Assembly (NCBI GenBank): GCA_963771435.1
Contig: CAVYTF010000005.1
Span: 36,514 to 100,513, forward strand
Direction of reading: 5' to 3'
DNA from: CAVYTF01 sp963771435
GTDB lineage: Bacteria; Bacteroidota; Bacteroidia; Chitinophagales; Chitinophagaceae
Length of the DNA: 64,000 nt
In this document: piece by piece, positions 42,300 through 50,587 of the stretch
Position numbering within the stretch: the stretch's first letter is position 1
Layout: each line of letters starts with the position of its first letter
The notes under the pieces: generated by a model
Databases searched by the model: none
What the model saw: the letters and a program-made list of their open reading frames with translations, nothing else
What the model was told of the DNA's origin: nothing
Translations under genes and position numbers: made by a program

Positions 42300-44813
42300 T
42301 TGTTGCACTGCTCTCAAAAAATAGTCATTCTCTCTGTTGTACTGTCCTGTACAATTATGGCAGCCTTTGCACAAACCGATCTTCGTTTCAACCATTTCAC
42401 TACTTCCAATGGATTGCCAGATAACACAGTAAGAGATATCTTTCAGGACAGGAATGGTTATTTATGGTTTTCTACAGGTGAGGGGCTCATGAAATACGAT
42501 GGTGTTAATAAAACCATTTATCGCCATAGCGGTGGCGATTCTACTACGCTTTCCAGTTCAGATGTTACAAGCGTTTGTGAAGATAATTCAGGAAACATCT
42601 GGGTAGGAACATCAGAGGGGCTCAATATGATAAAACAGGATGATGGCTCAGTAAAAAGATTTTCATCTTTAGCTTTCAACAGGATTTTCCGGAGTCAGAA
42701 CGTCACTTCAGTGAGCTGCAATATCGACGGCACAATATGGGTTGGTACCTCAGCAGGCTTATTTAAATACTCCGCTCTAAAAGATACCTTCCTGTATGTT
42801 TTGCATCGCCAGATCATTAATATGCCCGCTTTGCCCGCAGCCGTATCCTATAAAGGAATATCATTTGATACAAAAGGGAATATTTACACATCCCTTGCAG
42901 GAAGCATTTATTATTCTTTAAATAAAGGCAGGTCTTTTCAGGAACTGGATCTTCAGCACCGCACAACTCTTCCCAACGGCGAAGTATGGATCTCCTTCAT
43001 AAAGATCATTGACGGTAATTTATATTGGTCGGATTGGGGCTATTCACACATTTATTGTAAAAACCTTACAACCGGTGCTCAGAAGGAGTATGTCTTTGAC
43101 AAGCTTCCATTTCAGCATCCCACTGAGGTCATATATGATATATGCAAAACAGGGGATGATGAATTGTGGCTGGCAGGCGTTCAGGGCATTGGAGAAACAA
43201 CAAATGACGTTTTTATTTTAAACAGTAGAACAGGCATTTGTAAACGGCTAAAACAGCAGCCGGATTTGTTTTCACTTCATTGTGGCAACATAAAATCTAT
43301 TTTAAAAGACAGGCAGGGAACGATTTGGATCGGTGGGTTTCAGGGCATTGATTATTATAGCGAAGCATTTTCTTTATATAAAACCTATTCTGCTAAAAAA
43401 GATGATCCTGGCAGTTACCAGGGAGGCATAGTCAATTCTATCTGCAAAGACAGATCACAACGCATTTGGGTTGGCAGCAGCAACGGCCTCTCCTGTTTTA
43501 ATGACAGTTCTCAGCAGTTCACCCGTTTTATCATCTCCTCCCGTTATTCATTGGGCAATAGTCTGAATAATATTGATAAACTATTTTTAGATAGTTCAGG
43601 ATTGTTGTGGATAGCAACAGAGTCGCAGGTGATACAGTTTGACACAAGAATAAACAAATTTATTACTGCCAAAAACGGGGCAATAAAGATCATATATGCC
43701 TCTGATGCCACGCCGGTGGTCTGCTTTGCACAGGACCATCAAAATAATATATGGATGGGTTTATGGGAATCTGGCCTTCTTAAATATGATCAGGCAACCC
43801 AAAAAATGCAGCTTTATTCAAAGCATTCAACTGATCCTGCATTTTATATTGCCCGTGAATGGCCATCCTCAATGGTTGTTGACGATAACAATAACCTCTG
43901 GATAGGGTACAATGATTATGGTGGTTTTGCAAAGATGGATTTGAATACCCGCAAAATGGATTATTATGCTACAGATGCTGCAAACAGCAACATAAATGAT
44001 CCCATTATAAGCCAGCTATTGCCTTTAAAAAACAACACGCTGATGCTTGCAACAAATAAAAACGGGTTAAAGGTATTTGATCCCGCGGCAACCAATAAGT
44101 TCTATGAAATAAAAAGCCTCATCAGTAATAAGATCAGCGGAATTTTACAGGCTGCTGATAAAACCATCTGGATAAATACCCCAGCAGGCCTGTCAAATTT
44201 GAATACCGTAACCGGCATGATTCAAAACTTTCCTGTCGAAGTTGCAGGCAGGCAATTAAACAGTGGCGCCTTCTGCATTTCAAACGATAATAAAATATTT
44301 TTGGGCATCGACAGCGCCTTTGTTTCTTTTTCCCTCCCACAAAAAAAAGATACTCCTTCTTTGGTTGCTGCAATAACCTCTTTACGCGTCAATGGAAAGA
44401 ATTATATAAGCGATCTTAAAAAGCCCCTGCAATTAAAATACTGGCAGCCTAATTTCTCTGTTGAATTCTCTTCAATGAACTTTATTGATCCCCAGTTAGA
44501 CCACTTTTATTATAAACTAAAAGGATATGATAAAGACTGGAATGATGCAGGCAACGAAAGGTTTGCCAACTATACCAACATCCCCGGCGGCAACTATACA
44601 TTCCTGGTAAAAGTGCAGAACAGCGCCGGGATATGGTCTAAGCCGGCAGAATTACAGGTACATATAGACACCGTTTTTTATAAAACATGGCCCTTTATCC
44701 TCTCTTGCATCTTTGTGAGCATTGCTTTATTGTATGTTTTCTATAGCTACCGCATCAACCAAATAAAAAAAATATACCTGCTGCGCACAAACATTGCAAG
44801 GATATTCCCATGA
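42300..44813 (+). CDS. Two-component sensor: propeller and Y_Y_Y ligand-sensing part (frameshifted before the kinase)
   Basis: The 837-aa frame holds a signal segment (IVILSVVLSCTIMAAFA), about a dozen two-component-regulator propeller repeats (NGLPDNTVRDIFQDRNGYLW, GNIWVGTSEGLN, GTIWIGGFQG), and a Y_Y_Y domain (FYYKLKGYDKDWNDAGNERF, then NYTNIPGGNYTFLVKVQN). A transmembrane segment FILSCIFVSIALLYVFY near residue 810 follows. The stop comes right after IARIFP. With one C fewer in CCC at 44807-44809 it reads IARIFHDEIGSTLSSI, joining the kinase half at 44794. The start is TTG; the ATG at 42284 is out of frame but would connect if the A6 run near 42316 had five bases. The periplasmic propeller probably senses an extracellular ligand. 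Confidence 0.87.
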   Translation: MLHCSQKIVILSVVLSCTIMAAFAQTDLRFNHFTTSNGLPDNTVRDIFQDRNGYLWFSTGEGLMKYDGVNKTIYRHSGGDSTTLSSSDVTSVCEDNSGNIWVGTSEGLNMIKQDDGSVKRFSSLAFNRIFRSQNVTSVSCNIDGTIWVGTSAGLFKYSALKDTFLYVLHRQIINMPALPAAVSYKGISFDTKGNIYTSLAGSIYYSLNKGRSFQELDLQHRTTLPNGEVWISFIKIIDGNLYWSDWGYSHIYCKNLTTGAQKEYVFDKLPFQHPTEVIYDICKTGDDELWLAGVQGIGETTNDVFILNSRTGICKRLKQQPDLFSLHCGNIKSILKDRQGTIWIGGFQGIDYYSEAFSLYKTYSAKKDDPGSYQGGIVNSICKDRSQRIWVGSSNGLSCFNDSSQQFTRFIISSRYSLGNSLNNIDKLFLDSSGLLWIATESQVIQFDTRINKFITAKNGAIKIIYASDATPVVCFAQDHQNNIWMGLWESGLLKYDQATQKMQLYSKHSTDPAFYIAREWPSSMVVDDNNNLWIGYNDYGGFAKMDLNTRKMDYYATDAANSNINDPIISQLLPLKNNTLMLATNKNGLKVFDPAATNKFYEIKSLISNKISGILQAADKTIWINTPAGLSNLNTVTGMIQNFPVEVAGRQLNSGAFCISNDNKIFLGIDSAFVSFSLPQKKDTPSLVAAITSLRVNGKNYISDLKKPLQLKYWQPNFSVEFSSMNFIDPQLDHFYYKLKGYDKDWNDAGNERFANYTNIPGGNYTFLVKVQNSAGIWSKPAELQVHIDTVFYKTWPFILSCIFVSIALLYVFYSYRINQIKKIYLLRTNIARIFP

Positions 44814-45372
44814 CGAAATAGGCAGCACACTCAGCAGCATTTCACTCCGGAGCGAAATGGCAGAAATGAAAATGAAAAGCCAGTCTGGCGAAGTAAAGGA
44901 AATTGTTGGCATAAGAACCGATGCCCGCAACCTTGTTGAATTGATGAGTGATATTGTATGGACAATTAATCCCCTTAATGATAACATGGAACAGCTGATG
45001 GTGCGGATGCAGAATTTTGCAACCGAAATATTAGCACAGAGAAATATCGAATTAAGTTTTACCGTCGACAAAAAAGTAATATCCAAGAAACTACCACTGG
45101 CGGCAAGAAGAGATATTTATCTCATTTTTAAAGAAGCAATTAACAACGCTGCAAAATATTCCTGTGCAGCATCAGTAACAGTTGAATTTACATTAAACAG
45201 GGAAGAATTAATAATGTTGATAAAGGACGACGGAAAAGGTTTTGACTCTCAAAAAAAACTACATGGTAACGGGTTGGTAAATATGAATGCAAGGGCAAAA
45301 GAAATAGGCGCAGCCTTAGCCATCAGTTCAGAACACGGAAAAGGGACAACTATTATATTCAGGTTTCGTTAA
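44794..45372 (+). CDS. Sensor histidine kinase, HisKA_3/HATPase part (frameshifted)
   Basis: This half carries the H-box HDEIGSTLSSISLRSEM (phospho-acceptor His), the dimerisation helices, and the ATP-binding domain: FKEAINNAAKYS (N box), DDGKGFDSQKK (G1) and GNGLVNMNARAKEIG (G2). It belongs to the NarX/DesK-like HisKA_3 class that pairs with LuxR-type regulators. It has no natural start in this frame and is the continuation of the propeller sensor at 42300-44813; the intact kinase would be about 1020 aa. The cognate regulator follows 73 bases downstream. Confidence 0.88.
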   Translation: MQGYSHDEIGSTLSSISLRSEMAEMKMKSQSGEVKEIVGIRTDARNLVELMSDIVWTINPLNDNMEQLMVRMQNFATEILAQRNIELSFTVDKKVISKKLPLAARRDIYLIFKEAINNAAKYSCAASVTVEFTLNREELIMLIKDDGKGFDSQKKLHGNGLVNMNARAKEIGAALAISSEHGKGTTIIFRFR

Positions 45373-45445
45373 ACTCCATCCCCGCATTTAGGTATTGTAC
45401 ATTGCTTTTCAATAACAGACCTTCGCCATTTAATTAAAACAGGTC

Positions 45446-46087
45446 ATGCAAAAGATCCCCGTCACCATATTTGAAGACAATACCAGCCTCAGGAATAGCC
45501 TCGAAGAACTGATCTCTATGTCAGCAGAATTCTATGTCAGCGGTTCCTACCCCGATGTAACAGATCTTTTAGAAAAAGTAAACGGATCAAAACCAAAAAT
45601 AATTCTAATGGATATCCAGATGCCCGGAATGGATGGCATCGAAGCAGTAAAAATATTAAATACGCAAATGCCCGAATTGCCCGTAATAATGCTTACAGTA
45701 TTTGAAGATGCAGATAAAATATTTGCCGCCATTTGCTGCGGCGCTTCCGGTTATCTTTTAAAAAATACCTCTGCCCAAAAAATAATTGAGGCATTGCACG
45801 ATGCACTAAATGGCGGCTCACCCATGACCCCCTCCATCGCACGAAAAGTAATGGCAATGGTTCAAAATGAAAATAAAACACCCCTCTCCGAAATTTTTAA
45901 TCTATCCCCAAGAGAAAAAGAAGTGCTCAACTGCCTCAAAAAAGGAATGAGTTATAAAATGATCGCCGGCGATCTGGGCATTTCCTTCGAAACCGTCCGC
46001 ACCCACATGAAAAAGATCTATGAAAAGCTACACGTAAGATCTGTTCAGGAAGCAATGGCAAAAGCCTTCAATACAAAACTTTTATAA
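45446..46087 (+). CDS. LuxR/NarL-family response regulator
   Basis: This 213-aa regulator has a receiver domain with acidic pocket FEDN, phosphorylation site Asp in ILMDIQMPGMDG and the conserved Lys in LLKNTSAQ. A C-terminal LuxR-type helix-turn-helix follows (LSPREKEVLNCLKKGMSYKM and GISFETVRTHMKKIYEKLHV). It is the partner of the upstream HisKA_3 kinase. The genes sit between two giant surface-protein genes that share an upstream element, so these genes are candidate targets; that link is inference. Confidence 0.93.
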   Translation: MQKIPVTIFEDNTSLRNSLEELISMSAEFYVSGSYPDVTDLLEKVNGSKPKIILMDIQMPGMDGIEAVKILNTQMPELPVIMLTVFEDADKIFAAICCGASGYLLKNTSAQKIIEALHDALNGGSPMTPSIARKVMAMVQNENKTPLSEIFNLSPREKEVLNCLKKGMSYKMIAGDLGISFETVRTHMKKIYEKLHVRSVQEAMAKAFNTKLL

Positions 46088-46151
46088 CGGATATTCACCC
46101 GGTCACTACAACATCCTTAATGCACCTTCTTGCCTTTGTGCCTTTGTGGTT

Positions 46152-46177
46152 AAAAAAGCCACCCCTTTCAGGATGGC
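46152..46177 (-). terminator. Terminator after the YVTN/SprB gene
   Basis: On the minus strand GCCATCC and GGGTGGC pair around TGAAAG (one G-T wobble) and are followed by six T. It lies 33 bases after the stop at 46210 and could also serve the convergent response regulator. Confidence 0.65.
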
Positions 46178-46209
46178 CTTCAATTCATCATTCCTAATTC
46201 ATCATTAGC

Positions 46210-47610
46210 TTAATTCCCCTTCACCAGCTTCACCGTATGTACCGTATTGCCCTGCCTTATCTGCAATATGTACATGCCGCTCGTGAACCCTGCTCCAAAC
46301 TCGTATGTGCCGTCTATACCCCCCTTGCCTTCATATACTTTCACGCCCAGCATATTTGTTACTACCAATTCCACATCCTCCCGGCTGCTGCTCTCCATTT
46401 GCAGATGGAATGCTGACTGTGCAGGGTTCGGCGAAACATGAGCTGCAAATAGCTGTTCAGTTCCTGCTGTCTTTTGCATAACTCCGCCTTCTGTTAAAGG
46501 CCCGGGGCAGCTCATAGTAGTTATATTTATCGCCGCTGGGCTATAAGTACAACCTACATTATCCATCACCGTTATCGTATGCATACCTGCTGCCACATTA
46601 AAATAACGTTTGCTGCTACCCACATAAGCCAGCCCGTCAAGGCTGTAAGTATATGGCGATATACCACCCGATGGTGTAATGCTGATCGTCGTGCTTCCAC
46701 CCGGGCATACCGGGTTATTACCTGCCGTAATAGCTGAAGAACTCAGTGCTGCCAATTTAACTGTTGCCGAAGATGCTGCGCAGCCATTTTGGTCTTTTAC
46801 TGCAACTATATAGCTGCCATAACCTAACCCGCTGAACATATCGCTTCCCTGGTAACTGCCACCTCCATTGTCGCTATAGCTGTATCCGCCATAGCCTCCT
46901 GCTGCTGTTACTAATATATTCCCTTCCGTATTGCATGCTGCACCGCTGGTACTGCTTGCAAACGATACCTTCGCTGCCGGCTGCACAATGCTGATAGTAT
47001 CAGTATTATACGTGCAGCCCACATTGTCTTTTACCGTTATAAAGTAAGTACCCGCAAGCTGGTTGAAATACCTGCTTCCACTTGGCACAAACATCCCGCT
47101 AACGCCATTGGTGCTAAGGCTGTAAGTATAAGGCGTCGCCCCGCCTATTGGTATGGTGGTGATCGTTTTGGAGCTGCCGTAGCATACCTGTGTTGTAGCA
47201 GGCGCTGTAACTGCGCCCATCAGCATCGGTGTTTTCGTTAGCGGGTTCACGCTCAGCCTTGATGCCGTGTCCAAACATCCTGCTGCATCAGTTACCGAGT
47301 AACTATAATACCCCGGCGCCACAGGGCTGTAAAGCGGGTTAGTACTTGGTCCATAAACAATTGGCCCTGACAAATAAGTTTTGCCGCTGTTCACCTCATA
47401 CTTATACGGCGTTGTTCCGCCTGTTACCGATCCTGACAGTGAACCGGGGTTGCCGTAACAGTCAGGGTTCACCTGTGTCATGGTCAGCACCAGGTTGTTG
47501 GGGGTAACGGTAATAGTAAAACTCTTAGGTGCGCTGCTGCAAGTGCTGCCCTGCTGAACAAAATTGCCTAATGAAGTTGGTAAATTGCCCACCCCTACCG
47601 TGGCAACCAC
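46210..47610 (-). CDS. YVTN-propeller/SprB surface protein, C-terminal part (frameshifted)
   Basis: This 466-aa frame is the C-terminal part of the gene at 47525-50242. After the end of a propeller (VVATVGVGNLPTSLG-like start) it holds SprB-type repeats: VLTMTQVNPDCYGNPGSLSG, a TPYTYSLSTNGVSG unit, and YGSYIVAVKDQNGC. It ends in a T9SS sorting domain (FAAHVSPNPAQSAFHLQMES, C-terminal MYILQIRQGNTVHTVKLVKG). The last 430 residues are closely similar to those of the 3012-aa protein at 50588-59626. The reading frame breaks near 47630-47636, where one base too many separates SNSIS from VINTATNT. Confidence 0.88.
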   Translation of the reverse strand: MVATVGVGNLPTSLGNFVQQGSTCSSAPKSFTITVTPNNLVLTMTQVNPDCYGNPGSLSGSVTGGTTPYKYEVNSGKTYLSGPIVYGPSTNPLYSPVAPGYYSYSVTDAAGCLDTASRLSVNPLTKTPMLMGAVTAPATTQVCYGSSKTITTIPIGGATPYTYSLSTNGVSGMFVPSGSRYFNQLAGTYFITVKDNVGCTYNTDTISIVQPAAKVSFASSTSGAACNTEGNILVTAAGGYGGYSYSDNGGGSYQGSDMFSGLGYGSYIVAVKDQNGCAASSATVKLAALSSSAITAGNNPVCPGGSTTISITPSGGISPYTYSLDGLAYVGSSKRYFNVAAGMHTITVMDNVGCTYSPAAINITTMSCPGPLTEGGVMQKTAGTEQLFAAHVSPNPAQSAFHLQMESSSREDVELVVTNMLGVKVYEGKGGIDGTYEFGAGFTSGMYILQIRQGNTVHTVKLVKGN

Positions 47611-50242
47611 CGTATTGGTTGCCGTATTGATTCTCAGATATAGAATTGGAATTTTGATTAACTACATACACTAAGCTGCCATCACCGTTTACGGATATGC
47701 CTTCCGGGAGATTCCCAACCGGTACTGTAGCGGTCACCGTATTTGTTGCTGTATTAATTACTGATATATTGTTGGAATTATAATTAGTAACATACACCTT
47801 GGTGCCGTCGGGGCTTACTGTTACTCCTGTCGGGTGGGTTCCAACCCCTATTGTTGCAGTCACTATATTGGTTGCAGTATTGATGACAGATACACTGTTA
47901 GAATTAGAATTTTTATTTGCCACATAAACTTTTGTGCCATCAGGGCTTACAGCTAAACCCTCCGGATCACCACCCACTTCTACTGTAGCAGCCACGGTAT
48001 TGTTTGCGGTATTGATTACTGATACTGTTCCCTCAGGGAACTCAGAATTGGTTACATATACCTTACTCCCATCGGGATTTACAGCAATGCCTGTCGGAGA
48101 ATTACCAACCTGTACAGTGGCAGCCACCATATTAGTTGCAGCATTAATAATAGATACAGTACCGGAAGATTCATTAGCTACATAAACCATACTGTTATCC
48201 GGGCTTACCACTATGCCTACCGGTTGGTTACCTACCGATATAGATGCCGTCACAGTATTTGTTGCCGTGTTAATTACTGATACAGTATTTGAATTAGTAT
48301 TAGTTACATATACTTTGCTGCCATCCGGGCTTACTGATACTCCTTCCGGGTTGTTATCTACTGTAATTGTTGCGGTCACTGTATTTGTTGCAGTATTGAT
48401 TACAGATACAGAATTGGAAGCTTCACCTGCGTTGGGGATATAGGCATTATTAACCTCCTGTGGCGTTACGGTCACCGTAGACGTTACGGGTGCATTTGTT
48501 GCATTCGTTGCCGTAAAAGATGGAATATTCCCCGTACCGCTCGCTGCCAGCCCGGTAGTGGTATTGTTATTCACCCAATTGTAAACGATCGTGTTGCCTG
48601 TTGTGGTTGAACTGCTAAAGTTCACAGCTTTGGTAGCAGTATTATTGCATACCGTTTGGTTAGCAGGCTGTGTTACAGCAGGCAATGGGTCAACAGTAAT
48701 AATAAAATTGACAGGTTCGCCACTGCAAGTGCCCCCTTGCTGAATAAAATTGCCTAATGAATATGGATCAAAAGCTAATGCTATTGTAGCAGTTACCATA
48801 TTGGTTGCAGTATTGATCACAGATATAGAATGCGAATCTACATTAGCAACATACACTAAGCTGCCATCAGCGCTTACGGATAAGCCCTCAGGTTCATTAC
48901 CAACCGGTACTGTGGTGATCACCGTATTAGTTAGCGCATCGATCACTGATACATTGTTAGAACTTGGATTAGTTACATACACTTTAGTCCCGTCGGGGCT
49001 TACGGCTACCTCCGATGGGTCATACCCCAGCGGTATTGTTGCAGTCACCGTATTCGTGGCCGTATTGACCACTGTTATGCTATTAGAATTAATAGTAGCA
49101 TCGGTCAAATAAAGTTTTGTGCCATCAGGGCTTACACATAAGCCAATCAGATCAGCACCTGCCGTTATAGTGCTCACGGAATTATTTGCCGTATTGATCA
49201 CATATACTGTTCCATTCGGGTAATCAAAATCAGCCACATATACCTTACTCCCATCGGGGCTTACAACTATTCCCTCCGGAAAATCGCCTATTGGTACTGT
49301 TGCAGTTACACTATAAGTTGCAGTATTGATGACAGATACATTTTTGGAATTAAAATTCACTACATAAACCCTGCTGCCATCCGGGCTTACCGCTAAGCAG
49401 TGTGGGTATGAGCCTACTGATATGGAGTTCGTTACAGTGTTAGTTGCCGTATTGATCACGGATACAAAACCAAAGCCCGAATTTGTATTGCTTACATAAA
49501 CTTTGTTGCCATCCGGGCTTACGGCTACCTCATCAGCGCCAATTATTGGTATCGTGGCCGTTACGGCATTGGTTGCTGTATTAATTACAGTTACCATATT
49601 GAGGCCTGCGATGTAGGCATTGTTAACACCTTGTGGTGTCACCGTTACAACAGACGTTACGGGTGCATTGGTTGTATTGGTTGCCGTAAAGGCTGGAATA
49701 TTGCCCGTACCACTCGCTGCAAGCCCCGTAGCAGTGTTATTATTTGTCCAGTTATACTCCGTTGTACTCCCTGAAGCTGCTGAGTTGGTAAAATTCACAG
49801 CTCTTGTTGCACTGTTTACACATAGAGCCTGGTTTGAAGGCTCCATTACATCCGGCAATGATTTCACACTGATAAACCCGGTAATAACGCCACTGCAAAA
49901 ACCAGAGAGGGTTACGGTATAGTTATAATTTCCCACTGCGGTAGGCGTACCGCTTATAACAACGCCATTAACTCCATTAACAGGTGTAAAGGCTCCCGTT
50001 ACGCCTGGAGGTAATCCACTGAATACCGCACTAAAGGACTCCTGGTTTTCATAGGAAATAGTAGTTATCGGTGAATTAACACATACCGCTTGGGAATTTG
50101 AACCGGCTGCCGATACTAAGCTCGCACACTGCCCTTTGCCGGTTTGTGCCTGCAACAGGAATAATAAACTAAGAACAACAGTCAGTAGGCAGTGGCTTGT
50201 TTTTCTCATAAAAAAAGCCGCAGGTAGGTAGTGAAGTTTCAT
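47525..50242 (-). CDS. YVTN-propeller surface protein, N-terminal part (frameshifted)
   Basis: The 905-aa frame has a signal peptide (from MRKTSHCLLTVVLSLLFLLQ at 50209, or with a leader from the ATG at 50242). It then holds an Ig-like domain (GLPPGVTGAFTPVNGVNG) and two YVTN beta-propellers made of blades like GNQPVGIVVSPDNSMVYVAN and VSVINTATNTVTATI. Ig-like spacers containing ATKAVNFSSSTTTGNTIVYN separate the propellers. The frame should continue SISVINTATNTVVATVGVG but shifts near 47633 into an unrelated tail. The intact protein would be about 1343 aa, exported by the type IX system and probably attached to the surface. YVTN propellers often bind polysaccharide or protein partners; the ligand here is unknown. 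Confidence 0.88.
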   Translation of the reverse strand: MKLHYLPAAFFMRKTSHCLLTVVLSLLFLLQAQTGKGQCASLVSAAGSNSQAVCVNSPITTISYENQESFSAVFSGLPPGVTGAFTPVNGVNGVVISGTPTAVGNYNYTVTLSGFCSGVITGFISVKSLPDVMEPSNQALCVNSATRAVNFTNSAASGSTTEYNWTNNNTATGLAASGTGNIPAFTATNTTNAPVTSVVTVTPQGVNNAYIAGLNMVTVINTATNAVTATIPIIGADEVAVSPDGNKVYVSNTNSGFGFVSVINTATNTVTNSISVGSYPHCLAVSPDGSRVYVVNFNSKNVSVINTATYSVTATVPIGDFPEGIVVSPDGSKVYVADFDYPNGTVYVINTANNSVSTITAGADLIGLCVSPDGTKLYLTDATINSNSITVVNTATNTVTATIPLGYDPSEVAVSPDGTKVYVTNPSSNNVSVIDALTNTVITTVPVGNEPEGLSVSADGSLVYVANVDSHSISVINTATNMVTATIALAFDPYSLGNFIQQGGTCSGEPVNFIITVDPLPAVTQPANQTVCNNTATKAVNFSSSTTTGNTIVYNWVNNNTTTGLAASGTGNIPSFTATNATNAPVTSTVTVTPQEVNNAYIPNAGEASNSVSVINTATNTVTATITVDNNPEGVSVSPDGSKVYVTNTNSNTVSVINTATNTVTASISVGNQPVGIVVSPDNSMVYVANESSGTVSIINAATNMVAATVQVGNSPTGIAVNPDGSKVYVTNSEFPEGTVSVINTANNTVAATVEVGGDPEGLAVSPDGTKVYVANKNSNSNSVSVINTATNIVTATIGVGTHPTGVTVSPDGTKVYVTNYNSNNISVINTATNTVTATVPVGNLPEGISVNGDGSLVYVVNQNSNSISENQYGNQYGGCHGRGGQFTNFIRQFCSAGQHLQQRT

Positions 50243-50254
50243 TGTATCAATTTT

Positions 50255-50332
50255 TTGAGGTTCAAAATATTTTGCACAAAATTGAGACTCTCTTCTCCTT
50301 TACACAATACCGCAATATGGGGATGGTGTGCC
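50255..50332 (-). promoter_or_regulatory. Shared upstream element, copy 2
   Basis: Read on the minus strand it has CCATCCCCATATTGCGGTAT, then TTGTGTAAAGGAG, then CTCAATTTTGTGCAAAATAT, and reaches ATGAAAC at 50242. The copy at 42195-42272 has the same blocks in the same order and spacing. Confidence 0.6.
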
Positions 50333-50408
50333 GATCTTACTACCCTTAATTAATATACCCGTTTATTGGCTCCATGGAAATAATGCAATATTTACTAAGC
50401 TGAGGCCA

Positions 50409-50434
50409 TAAAAAAGCCACCCTTTCAGGATGGC
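50409..50434 (-). terminator. Probable terminator of the 3012-aa protein gene
   Basis: On the minus strand GCCATCC / GGGTGGC pair and are followed by six T. It is the same hairpin type as at 46152 but about 150 bases after the stop at 50588; the gap is filled by a 7-bp tandem repeat. Confidence 0.6.
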
Positions 50435-50449
50435 CTTCAATTTATCATT

Positions 50450-50587
50450 CATCTGTCATCTGTCATCTCCTATCTGTCATCTATCATCTCCCATCTCCCA
50501 TCTCCCATCTCCCATCTGTCATCTGTCATCTCCCATCTGTCATCTCCCATCTCCCATCTGTCATCTGTCATCTCCCATCTGTCATCC
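50450..50587 (+). repeat. 7-bp tandem repeat (CATCTGT / CATCTCC)
   Basis: About twenty consecutive 7-base units alternate mainly between CATCTGT and CATCTCC. They begin right after a terminator-like hairpin and end at the stop codon of the 3012-aa gene. The array and two hairpin-flanked promoter segments fill 50243-50587; no gene is present. Confidence 0.9.
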
